Assembly: GCF_019649055.1 (NCBI RefSeq)
Contig: NW_026570305.1
Coordinates: 310,001 to 374,000, forward strand
Origin: Paramacrobiotus metropolitanus
Lineage: Eukaryota > Tardigrada > Eutardigrada > Parachela > Macrobiotidae
Length of the DNA: 64,000 nt
Direction: 5' to 3'
Shown: piece by piece, positions 1 to 11,960 of the stretch
Layout of the letters: each line of letters starts with the position of its first letter
How positions within the stretch are numbered: position 1 is the stretch's first letter
Notes under the pieces: generated by a model
What the model was told of the DNA's origin: nothing
What the model saw: only the letters and a program-made list of their open reading frames with translations
Database searches by the model: none
Made by a program: the position numbers and the translations under genes

Positions 1-373
1 GTCCATCATCCGGCGTTGATTGACTATGACAATCCGCTGCGTGGCTGAGCTCAGGCACCTATAGATCGGTGATAACAGGTCATACTCTATGCGGCTAAGA
101 CTCTTCTGCTTATCGCTTCCAGAATTCGAGATAAGAATGTTCGCTGTCAACAACGGGAGATCGAGGATGGAATTCCACAATGGGCAAACGGCACGCACTT
201 TTGTCTGCGTCAGAGTGTCCAAATGGGAAAGAACCTCCTGCCACAACTTAACCGGCAGCGCACCAAATGTATCTGTGGGGATCGGGTCAGTTTGCATACG
301 AGCAATGTGTTCAATCAATCTGCGATGGAATTCTTCACCATGTGTTGCCTGAAAAAGCCGTCAAAAGAATTTT
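1..373. other. Flank with no supported gene
   Basis: I see only short overlapping reading frames here and no domain or splice-bounded exon. It is probably the 3' flank of the minus-strand gene that ends at 374. Confidence 0.4.
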
Positions 374-1159
374 TCACATAACCGCGCATTTTTTAGATCT
401 CACCGCGACTCTTGGAGTTCCGGCTTTCTTTCCATCGTCCACAGTTCGATAACGGTACACGATATACGACAGCTGCCTCTCCAAGATTTCCACGAAAGAC
501 ACTTCGCAAAACTGTGCTAACTCGGAACGGACCTTCTTGCTGTTCAGTCGCTTTAGTAGTTCTTCAGTAGAAATCGAGCCGGAAACTTCGGGTATCTGCA
601 GGCTGCCTTTAAAATAATCGCCGTTTTCAACGCAGCTCACCATTTCGCGCAGCAGTGCCGAACCACCCAACCACGAACGAGTGGACACGAATGGACGCGG
701 TAGTTGCACAACATGGCTTCGATTCAAAAGTGCCCAAAAACCAGTGGGTAGCCGGTAACGCAGGCGTTCAATTGGAACGATATCTGTGCAGGTTGTGTTA
801 TTGGTTTTATTCCACCACTGCACAACGGCTACCTGGCAGGGTGTATGAGCCATATTGCTTGGAAGCCCACTGAGAATTTCTACGGGAAACCATGTCCATC
901 GCCCAGAAAAAGATTCTCGCATTAGCACTTCTATAGGCTTTTCTGATGTCGTCGACGCATGCAGATCCGTCGGCTTGACAAATCGGGTTTCGGTAGAACG
1001 GTAGATAATATAGGAAGAGACATGCTCTCGTCGCCGATCAGGGCATAGGAAGTCTATGTACAGTCCATCGGAGGCCACATCCACCACGCGTCCGTGCCGA
1101 AATAGACCATCCTTGTCCAGAACATCTACACAGTTAGGCTGATAAATTACAGCATGCAT
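374..1159 (-). CDS. Unrecognised 261-residue protein, single exon
   Basis: A continuous minus-strand frame of 261 codons starts at an ATG at 1159 and ends at 374. The N-terminal ~75 residues contain HGRVVDVASDGLYIDFLCP followed by an Arg-rich turn, resembling a compact beta-rich binding module; the middle has Trp-rich stretches (RWTWFPVEIL, VAVVQWWNK) and the C-terminus is Lys/Arg-rich. There is no signal peptide and no membrane segment. I vaguely associate this N-terminal pattern with lineage-specific invertebrate proteins, sometimes next to BTB domains, but no BTB domain is visible here and I cannot assign a function. The frame is uninterrupted and has balanced codon use, so it is probably a real gene, although a first coding exon upstream cannot be excluded. 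Confidence 0.6.
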   Translation of the reverse strand: MHAVIYQPNCVDVLDKDGLFRHGRVVDVASDGLYIDFLCPDRRREHVSSYIIYRSTETRFVKPTDLHASTTSEKPIEVLMRESFSGRWTWFPVEILSGLPSNMAHTPCQVAVVQWWNKTNNTTCTDIVPIERLRYRLPTGFWALLNRSHVVQLPRPFVSTRSWLGGSALLREMVSCVENGDYFKGSLQIPEVSGSISTEELLKRLNSKKVRSELAQFCEVSFVEILERQLSYIVYRYRTVDDGKKAGTPRVAVRSKKCAVM

Positions 1160-1860
1160 TTTGAGGCGGGACCCTGCATTAAGCGATCACGGCAGCCTGC
1201 GGCTGAACTAAAAACTACTGCGATATGGATTACTAGAGTAATGGTTCGCTCCACTGCGCCTCCAGATAACAGCATAGCCTAGTGTTAGTCAGTGATTCAA
1301 CATCAATTTTCTGCTGCTGTCAATAGACACGGAAAAGACTTACGTTATACCTTTGTACAAATCGGCTAATATCATGCAAGCCGATGAAACAACGAGACCG
1401 ATAAGAAACAAGGTGTGACTAGCAGGCAAATCCTTACAGTTTAATCATGCGCCTAGTGGACCACCGCGGCGCTCACATGTGATCAAACTCACCAAACCAG
1501 TTGAACGAATAATAATTATTCACTATGATGTAGCGAGACGTGCCGGAACTCAAGTGCGGCAGTACTGTACATGTGAATTTGATAATTATTATGGAAGTCA
1601 GCCGGTCAGCACGAATACACACTGCATACAGCGCGATGACTACTTACGTATTCAGCAGTATATCATTTCCGGATGACTAACCCTCGCTTTAAAATTTTTC
1701 GTGTAGTTCTGGAACGTATAACAGTTATCTAACTCGAACTTCTCCTGCATTGGCTGGCAACGAAATATCTGTGCGTAATGCAGGTACGTGTCTAAAGAAA
1801 TGGTTTTAACGTTTAATAAACAGTGACGGGTTATATTAATGGAAAACAGACTGTAATGAT
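1160..1860. other. Intergenic, nothing recognised
   Basis: AT-rich sequence with only short chance reading frames on both strands. I see no repeat, RNA gene or splice-bounded exon. Confidence 0.4.
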
Positions 1861-1862
1861 AA

Positions 1863-2190
1863 TGAGAAATAGTAGACTTTAATCTGCCGAACATTGACAG
1901 TACGTACCATGCCGCGCTATAGTATACACAGGCCATTCGCCCGTGCAAAGAGACTCCGGTACGCTGGAAAGGTCGATACCGGTTTTTGCCGAAACTCAGC
2001 GACGTAAATCCAACTCAGTACTTCTGTACGGCATCCAATATGACTATTACAGAATTAATTGACACGGCTAGGTGTCCGGACGTTGAGGAGCTTGAAACCA
2101 TTTCGGATACGTTCACCGTATTTGTGCCACAGGAGCCTTCGTGCTGATGCGCCGTGGAAGTAGAAACTATCGTTCAGACTTGCGACGATA
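1863..2190 (+). pseudogene. Decayed paralogue of the Cys/Thr-rich gene at 3838-4664
   Basis: This stretch aligns with about 3940-4310 both in DNA and in translation. Shared landmarks are the 'ctgcc(g/a)aacat' start, the 'ca(t/c)tcgcccgtgcaaag'-like segment, and the peptide around 2040-2140 (CPDVEELETISDTFTVF, compared with CADFEVSDTITEVSTVF in the downstream copy), then a Pro-Ser-Cys. The frame is interrupted by stops and there is no usable start. It therefore looks like a dead tandem duplicate, with a different degree of decay from its downstream partner. Confidence 0.55.
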
Positions 2191-3837
2191 ATTGATTATA
2201 CTGTGTTCAGGCGGTAGGGTAATAACAAATTCAGTAGCGGCGACCAGTGAACCTTCAGTGTTTCTGGATACTTTATCATATTCATGTAACAGAAAAATTT
2301 TTTTAACTTCGAATACCGGAAGCGTAACACGCTAAGTTAATCTTCCGATGCATTTGCCGTAATATTGATTAAAATTTGGAACGCTTTCGATTGCTTTTAT
2401 ATTTTTTGGCTGTCTTCGTTCCGTAAATTCTTTTAAGTTTGTTGAAAGATATGGAAGAAATCATTGGATAAAAATGAAATCAGTCTTGATTTGCTGTTTC
2501 AAAATATTACATTTTAGAAACACTCACTCTAAGGTACCCTTTGATCTGTTTGCATCTGTCCTACGAAACTCTCAATCGCCGTTTGTCAAAACAATCGTAG
2601 TATAAACCCGTAAGTACTTCACGCAGCATAGCGCATTCTGAACTAGCAGGCGATCGTTTTAATGCAATTACCACTTTCGATGTACTTGCTAGGTCAATCA
2701 ACTCTTCCACAAAACACAAATAAATACTGTTGAATTGTTCGAAAGGACATTTATTTGCAGATTCACATCGATATCAGTGCTATCGATCGCTGTTATAACT
2801 CTGGACGTCTTAGCAAGGCGAAAGAGTTCTTTAAACAGCAAGTATCTATGGAAATACAACGGGGAAACGCGATTTGTGTAATGGGTACGATCCCCGATCA
2901 GGATAGCATGGAAGTGTTTCTTTTGTAAACGCCTTTTTGTTCTGGTGCATAGTTTGTACTCGTACTATGAAACTTATTAAAGGTTTCTCTGTCTTAAACA
3001 AGCTAATCAAGTAGGACATCTACAGCATGCCGCAACTCCGCACCACTTTTCGATTATCTACACTGCAAACTATAATAATTATTACGCACTTACAGTACGT
3101 CGTACGTCAACTAAAAGATGAATATCTTAAAATACCCCAGTGGATGACGAAATCGAGCGCTACAATACGGCTTATAAAAGAATTGACCGTATATATCGCT
3201 GATATTGTAAGGATGCTACTAATCACTGCACGTGTCGTCAGCAGCCCCAACACTACTGAAAGTATCTGCATACATACTTAATTGCTGAAATCATTAGAAT
3301 AATCACATTCTCATGAAGTAAGTTGTTGCAGAAAAATTACTGTAAAAACAAAATTTACATTGCAATTTTAGCGCAATGCGGAAATTTTTTCCGCTGTGAA
3401 TTATATGTAACGATGTAACAAATATGAAACAAATTACACTACGTTATTATCAACACATACAGATACAAGCCGGGTGGTTAATTTCTTGTGTGAGGGTATT
3501 GCGAGATATACAAATTTATGGGTTACGCTCAGCCTCATACCAGAACCCCCCACGACGTTACATACGTGCATTGGGCATGGGCGGTGCACATCAAAATACT
3601 GGCGTCGTATACGTAAACATATTTATCGCATAATTAAAGAATTTATCAATTGAACTAGTTTTTCGAAGTAATTATGAATTACCTTTATGACTGCGAATTT
3701 GCGATAACTGTAGTGTAGTGGCTGCTTTTCAAGCGCCCACATCGTGCCTAATATGTGTTATTAATTTTTATGTGCATAAATTTATTAACATGGACTTCCG
3801 TGCATGAAAAGAATGTTTTATTGGTTTTCGATTTTTA
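2191..3837. other. Intergenic, AT-rich
   Basis: About 1.6 kb with no supported gene. The small frames near 3027-3281 and 3424-3633 lack domain, splice or composition support. The stretch separates the two Cys/Thr-rich gene copies. Confidence 0.4.
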
Positions 3838-4664
3838 GTATCGTACGACCTGCAGGTTGGACTATGCGCCGCACGGGAATTCCCTTCGGACCTGTTCGAT
3901 TCCGCATATTTTCGTGTCAAGCCGGGGTTAAGCCGCAATCTGCCAAACATCGGCAGCCGGCTGCCATATGCACCATGCCGGCCGAACGTACTCGTACAGC
4001 TGTTGGTATTCACTGGTGAAAACACCCAGGAAAGTGCCACAGTTTACACCTACCATCCGCCCTTACAAAGATACTCCGGCAGCGGGTCAGTGTCTGGCAC
4101 GCTGAAAAGGTCAACATGGATCTGCCCCATAAAACGGCAATATACAGTACAACCAACGCCAGGTAAGTGCACGGCGCCCAATGTAATCTTTACGAAGACT
4201 ATTACTGGGGCGAGCTGCGCGGACTTCGAAGTTTCGGATACTATTACGGAGGTATCGACCGTATTCATAGCCCCACCGCCTTCCTGTACCACTGACGCCT
4301 CGGTAACTGTCACCCGCACCCTGATTAATGCATTTTGCGCGGGCGGTTCGGCAAAAACCTTCTACGGTACAATAGTTGGAGCCGATGGTACGGTGGTACC
4401 CCCAGAGTTGCTTCGCCGACCACGGCTACACTGCCGTGTACGCTGTATGTTATCGAGGACCCTCCCAGTGCGTCCGTACCCGACACTAGTCCGCCGTGCT
4501 GCACGGCCACCATCATCGAAACACGGAGAGTGATCTGCACTTACCAAAATCGCGAAACCACCTACGCGTCCGGAATAGCGACCGATGCAAATGGCAGTTC
4601 TATTATTTCATCAGGAGCCCCGCGCAGTACCCATTTAGTTAGCGCTAGTTTATGCATCCTGTAG
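3838..4664 (+). pseudogene. Cys/Thr-rich extracellular-type protein, probably decayed
   Basis: A good splice acceptor (TTTTTAG) precedes 3838. From there one frame stays open for about 180 codons: SYDLQVGLCAAREF at the start, then a Pro/Tyr-rich stretch, then two Cys-containing repeat-like units with Thr/Val-rich strands (VIFTKTITGASC, ASVTVTRTLINAFC). Near 4395, at a run of five C, the coding signal moves to another frame and continues to 4664 (LPCTLYVIEDPPSASVP, TATIIETRRVIC). The pattern suggests a secreted repetitive protein with disulfides. The frame change and the lack of a donor site make a pseudogene likely; a sequencing error in the homopolymer is the alternative. I do not recognise the family. 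A second decayed copy lies at 1863-2190. Confidence 0.45.
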
Positions 4665-5308
4665 ACCGCAATTCGAAGCTAACAGAACAATGGAATTTGG
4701 CACTTTTTTACGTCTCTAACGGTTTGCTGATTGGTGTACATCTGGAAGCAATGCTCGCAGCAAAGTAATTATACATCCTACTGGGGGAAATCCAATTTAT
4801 TCGTATTTCGTCATAAACGTTTGCTTGAAACAAACTGATTAAAAACATCTTCGTATGCGATCTTCTGTGCTAATCAGTAGGACGGTCAAAATCTTGCAAT
4901 GAAATGGTAGTGTAGTACGTTGGTTTGTGAATCTGTCGGTGAAACCTGATCCTGCGAAAGCGTAACAAAAGTTAATTGGTCTACTCCTGCCTCGAAAGGC
5001 GGCCATCCGCCACAAGTCGATTAAGTCACACGAGAACACTAGCTACAAGAAAACCGCTTGCAAATACAATCAACAATTTTATAGTAGTACGTATTTTGAG
5101 GAAACCGGCCAGTTATGATTCTGCCATGCAGTGCTAAGTTCAGGATCGGTAGTGATAACAAAACAGTACTTTATTGTTCGCATGAGACTGATTAAAACGT
5201 ACATTCTGATAAGCATTATTCAAATCGTCGAACTTGTATATCAAATGCAGCGTTAATTTTGAAAACACCAGTTTGCGCTACACCGTTCAGTGTTCACCAT
5301 TCACCAAG
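4665..5308. other. Intergenic, upstream of astacin gene 1
   Basis: AT-rich flank without a supported exon. It should hold the promoter of the astacin gene that starts at 5309, but I could not identify a convincing TATA box. Confidence 0.35.
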
Positions 5309-6872
<1,564 letters not shown>

Positions 6873-7444
6873 ACTGTTGATCTCTATTAAAGAGGCGGGC
6901 CGTTATGCTTTGTGTTCCGAAAAGTTTGCCAAAATTTAAAAACAACCGTTTTATGATCGGCGCATTTTGTCAAAATTCATTTAAATTACGTATTAGAGTA
7001 AAAGCTCATAGAAAACTATGCAATACATTTTTCACGGTATATGCACTGAAACACAGTACTGGTATACCAACGTCGATTACTAGAAAAAGAAAATTACTTG
7101 GATGTTTTTAGTAATCAAATTTTCTAAAACCATAATCTTTTGCAGCTTATTGAAATCCTTGTTGTCGTCATCTTTATGTTTTTGAATAAATTTGCAATAA
7201 CAGAAATGTCGAACAGTTTAACAATACAACCATAATCAGTCGTTACAGTATCGCCGAGCAATTGTCTGTTCTAAATCAGGTCAAGGTTGACACGCTGAAA
7301 CAATTGATTTACTTTATCAGCCATTCGATAAACTGGCTTTCTAAAGTTCTAATCAAATACGAGTATTCAAAATGTTGCGGTGAGCATTCTATCGTCGGTG
7401 TCTAGTGCATTGTGGCACACGTATCTTCTCGCATCATCGGCAAA
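6873..7444. other. Spacer between the two astacin genes
   Basis: AT-rich sequence with no supported gene. It includes the 3' flank of the first astacin gene and the upstream region of the second. Confidence 0.4.
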
Positions 7445-9185
7445 ATGGCGTTCGTTACTCTGGTTAGCCTCTTGGTCGTCCTGTCCAGCGTCAGCGCAGC
7501 ACCGTCCACTATAAATGGCAAACCACCGATTGATTGGACATGCACCATGTCACCGGTGCGCTCAGCCGATCCGGTGAGGTGCTTCAACGAGCAGGTTACA
7601 CCCAGTGGAAATACCAAAGAACCCATTTTGTTTGAAGGGGATATTGCCGGAGTTATCGAGGATGGTGACACCATCGCTGACTTGGTAATGGTTTAACAAA
7701 TTAGTATGACTACAGACACGTGAAGTTAACTACGTCGAAATTACGCTTTTTGTGTACAAATTCATGAAACAGTAAATATGAAAATAAATACGTTCGCAGT
7801 TCATTTCCCAGTACGCACTGTATTACAGTTTCAACAGAAATAATAATTTGAATCCACGGCATCAAATTACGTACTGACAGGATTAGCTTTCCATAGTGTA
7901 GACAACTCGAACGTCTGCCTGGGAAAGACTGATTAAATATTATACTAAAATGCCCATGTTCGAATTCAGGATATGAAACTGAACGGTGTGAGCCGAGCCG
8001 GAACCCTGCAGTATCCCCTCTGGTGGGGCGGATTCGTGTATTACGAAATTGCCAGCTCGTTTACTGCGGCCGAGCGCGCCATCATCCAGCGGGCTTTTAA
8101 GGAATTCGAAAGAACGGAAGCGGTCCGATTTTATCAACGGACCGGTTCGGAACCAAATTACTTGACCATCTTCAAGGGATCTGGGTAACGGTCTAAAACA
8201 AGCATACCAGAAAACTGTTTTGTTGTAATTATGCAGTGCCAAATCGTTCTTGCAGGTGTTGGAGTTGGGTGGGACAGCACGGTGGAGCGCAGCAGCTATC
8301 CTTAGGACAGGGATGTGTCCACTATGGAACCATCGTCCATGAACTTAACCACGCGGTCGGTTTCTGGCACGAGCAATCACGCCCGGACCGTGACAGTTAC
8401 ATTGACTTGAACCTCAACAACGTTCCTCAAGGTAAAGTTCCGAATAATTCTCTTTAAACAGCTTTACGCTTTGTTCTTCAACACAAATGTCAACGCTACT
8501 TGTCCAACGCAATCAGCGCCTAATTTATTATTTTATGACGTAAAAATATTCAAAACTAGAAACTGAGTTATTGACCTGGCTAACTTACAGTAGCAAATAA
8601 AAATCTCCATAAGCTCCTGTGTAAAATGGATTCTTAATAGTTGCTGTAATTAACGTTTGGCCAACGTTGACGTAAGAAAATGTTTGATACACTTTAGACC
8701 AGCATCATGCATTCAACAAGTATGGTGCCAGCATCGTTACTACATCGGGAACCGGCTACGACTTCGGCTCCATCATGCATTACAACATGTACGCCTTCGC
8801 TATTAATCCCAGCATCTGGACCATCCGTCCCAAAACCCAGTACCAAAACTACCAAATCGGGCAGATTGAGAAGCTGAGCGACACCGATATCCAAGAGATC
8901 AACGCCCTGTATCCGCTGTGCGCCACACTGTGGTACGACGCCGATTACAGTGGCCCACATTCGCTGTTTGTCAGCGGGATCCAAACGAACCTCCACGCCA
9001 ACGCCCAGGACCAGTACAGTTCCGCCAAGGTCACCTTAGGGTGCACGCTAACAACGTACAACCGCGTTAATTTCCAGGGCACTGCGACGACCTTTAAGCC
9101 GACACAGGAGGGCGTGTTGTGGTACAGTTTCGAGGGCCAGTCGTATGATAATGATGTGCGCTCACTGAAATGCACTTGTGCTTAA
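7445..9185 (+). CDS. Secreted astacin metalloprotease with C-terminal beta/gamma-crystallin-like module (copy 2)
   Basis: Tandem paralogue of the gene at 5309, with the same four-exon layout and phases: 7445-7684 (also 240 bp), 7970-8184, 8256-8431, 8698-9185. Exon 1 gives a signal peptide (MAFVTLVSLLVVLSSVSA). Exon 3 carries [18 protein letters not shown], and exon 4 has the Met-turn SIMHYNMYAF, so all zinc ligands and the catalytic Glu are present. The tail LCATLWYDADYSGP...LKCTCA is again a crystallin-like unit with four cysteines. Intron positions are conserved while intron sequences and lengths differ, so the duplication is old. The gene looks intact from start to stop. Confidence 0.9.
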
Positions 9186-9513
9186 TACGATGATGTCTCT
9201 GAACTGTGCGAATTTCGCAGCCATGATTTAAAATTCTCATTATAGCAAATTTCGTCGGATTTTTCATGATAAACACAAGCCTTTTGCACGAAGCTTTTGA
9301 ATGGTAATAACACAAAGAACAACATTACTTTTTATGGGGCCTATCTTAACACTGTAATGTTTTTTACCTTTCCAGAAGTATGAGTACGTAATCTAATGCC
9401 AGATAAAGGAGGCTAGCGATTATTCAGTACAACATCAGCACTTAACAGTTGATAAAAAGCGAGATAGCGAGATTTCAAGACAGAATCGCACTCACACAAA
9501 AATGTGAAAATCA
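9186..9513. other. Convergent spacer
   Basis: Short AT-rich gap between the plus-strand astacin gene and the minus-strand crystallin-like gene. No gene is supported. Confidence 0.4.
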
Positions 9514-11578
9514 CTACACGCAAAAACATTTCAAAGATCTTATACCATTCTCACGCGTTTGTCCTTCAAAAATGTAGGAGGTAACTGTGGGCCATTGTTG
9601 CCAGGCTTCGTGCACTGATGCATATCCTTCGAAATTGACCCTGCTGTACGTTTTCAGAGAGCATCCCAAGGTCACTTGTGCCGAAGCATATTGGGCATGA
9701 ACGGCAGGATGCAGGTTTAAACTCACCCCGCTGACGAAGCGAGTTTCTCCCTTAGTATAGTTGCGTTCCATCCATAGTATTGCGCATAGTTTATCTCGAG
9801 GAGTTACGCTCCCAATAACGTTATTACTTCCGTTCGAACCGGCTTTCATGTGATAATTACCGGAGCAGTCACATCGCAGCGAGCGTACACCTTGTCGATA
9901 GTCTTGCACAGAGAATGGAGCGTGCCAAGTGTCTTTTCCATCGTGCCCCGGATTAAGCCATTTTGAAGTTCCCTGAAGATTGATCTGACTGTACGCGATC
10001 AAGACGCATCCAGCATGCATTTTAACTGAGCTAAACGTGTCCTGTACGTCAAAATGGATGTTTGCCTGGATGCCGGTAATTAATCGCATTTCCTCCATAG
10101 TCCAGTGCGTTTCATGCCATATAACCGCACACAAAGCGTATTGCGTGTTTATTTCCACAATATCTATGCTCCCACGTTTTTCTGGATGCGCACAGAAACA
10201 TTTAAGCGACTGCACGGCATTGTTCCAAGACTGATTTTCGAATGTATACGAGCTGCCATAAATCGGTGAAAACTGCGTTTCTGCTCATTCTAAATTTATT
10301 TCTGAGTATGTGATGAGCGTGCAATCCTTTTGTCACTTTTGCCGAACTGTATTTATTCCGGGCTTCCCACAAAAGATTCATGTAAACACCACTGCCGATG
10401 TGCGTTTCGCCGACGGTCTGATTGGCTTCGAACCACAGCGTAGCCCATAATTTCTCATTTGGATAAATTCCACCTATCGTTTCGATGTTGGCGAGTTGGC
10501 CTTGTTCTATATGGTAATTTCGAGAGCAAGCGCACTTTATCGACAGAACACCGTTTGGATATCGTTGCTGCTCAAACGGATCGATGTACCGGTCGTCTTC
10601 TTGCGTGGGCGTGAACGAACTCGAGTTGCCGCGAAAGTTGATTTGACTGTACGCAACCAGAACACAGCCTAGTTTAACGTTGATGAACTGTTCTTGTCTT
10701 TATCACCAGGTAAATTTGCTCGAATACCGCTGATTTTCCGCATTTCGTTCGTGAGGATGGAAATGTTGGTCTCGTGCCAGATGGTGGCGCATAATCTCTA
10801 TTTGGTGTGTAGAGTGGTGATGCCCGCCTGCCGAGTGTGACTGCTTTGGTTTTCACCGTCCACCTGGGTGTTTGAACATGCATCCAGAAATCCACTGGAC
10901 TGCCAGAAACATCCTTTTTCGTCGCACAGATACAGGAATCCGTCATCATACAGCCGAAGCTCCGGTTTCAGCTGTTTTCTCGCTGAGGAGACCCACACGA
11001 AAGAGTGGCGTTCGTTACGCGCAGTCACACTTCCGTTGTGTGACAAGGTCACGTACTGTAACGCTTCTCGCGCTGACGCTTTAAAACCTTGCCGATTGTC
11101 ACACCTGTGCCACAAAACAAGAGTTTTTGGGTCGTAACATTTCCAGCACGAATTCTCCATTTGGAGAATCATACGATGCGGACAAGCTGAGGTTTTGTCC
11201 AGCTTTCAGAACAACTGCAAAAAGAAAGTTATTTCAAGGGAGTTTTCAGCTTCGTTCACTATTGCGGACGAATTACATCTAATTCTGAAAACCTATTTTG
11301 AAAATTTTTCGAAACGCAGTTACAGTAATTAAAAGCGGTAAGAAATTGCGGTATATGTATAGGCCTCACGTCTGTGAAAACGTACCCCGGTATTCGAGAT
11401 GTTTTAGAGGATGGTAATTCGCTTTCCCATTACAGTCTTCACTCAGTTCACTGTGGTAGCTGCTAGATCTCCAGTAGCATCCACTTCCCTGGTTGCATAA
11501 GTAAAAGTATCCAGCGTCGGAATCAAACAATTGAGAGCTGAGGTAATTCCAAGTTTCCGATGCCCAGTACCCTAAACT
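9514..11578 (-). pseudogene. Lectin-like plus four beta/gamma-crystallin-like repeats, decayed gene
   Basis: Reading the minus strand from 11578: a lectin-like tail exon (peptides DAGYFYLCNQGSGCYW, then a Cys) ends at a donor CGG|GTACGT near 11388. The next exon begins after TTTTTGCAG near 11223 with a bulb-type (mannose-binding) lectin-like segment (LKAGQNLSLSASYDSPNGEF, later LRLYDDGFLYLCDEKGCFW). It continues into four crystallin-like units starting RLCATIWHET, EKLWATLWFEA, YALCAVIWHET and DKLCAILWMER, the last ending LKCFCV-stop at 9514. These units are clear relatives of the tail module of the neighbouring astacins. Several frame changes and stops between and inside the first units indicate a pseudogene; the last two units are still open over 233 codons. 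The original product was probably a secreted carbohydrate-binding protein (inference). Confidence 0.6.
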
Positions 11579-11581
11579 TTC

Positions 11582-11905
11582 TCAGATCTTCCTGGCGGGC
11601 GACCGGTCCAGCGGGCGACTGCTGCGGCGGCGTCCGTGGCGGCGCTCCTTGAGGACCAGCCAGATGCCCAGGGAGTTGCCGAGAGTGCCGACGAGCAGCA
11701 GCACCGGGAAGGAGAGCCGCGTCAGCCAGATGGCCACCTCGTTGGCGGGCACGAAGGGCGTGGCCTCCGTGCGCTCGCAGCTGCCGTCCCGCCCAGACTG
11801 ACCCACGTCCACTCCTTCGTGCTCTTCGGATTGCCGGCCGCCGGCGACAGGTCCGATCTGGCGCGGGCGCCCAGCCGGCTGCCGTTCACGCTAATGCCGC
11901 TCATT
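11582..11905 (-). pseudogene. GPCR N-terminus and first transmembrane segment, fragment
   Basis: A GC-rich block, unlike its AT-rich surroundings, encodes on the minus strand an N-terminal tail (MDVGQSGRDGSCERTEATPF) and one hydrophobic helix, VAIWLTRLSFPVLLLVGTLG then NSLGIWLVLKER. The Gly-Asn in this helix matches the TM1 'GN' signature of rhodopsin-class receptors, followed by a basic first loop. The frame stops at 11582, directly against the lectin-like exon, and no other helices are nearby. It is a truncated fragment, placed by duplication or by misassembly. Confidence 0.45.
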
Positions 11906-11926
11906 GTCCGCGTAGTATAAAATTTA

Positions 11927-11960
11927 TTGAGTAATAATTATTCCACCGATTATTACTCAA
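11927..11960. other. Perfect 12-bp stem-loop
   Basis: TTGAGTAATAAT at 11927-11938 and its exact reverse complement at 11949-11960 flank a 10-nt loop. It lies just outside the GPCR fragment and may be a relic of a small element or breakpoint. Confidence 0.6.
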
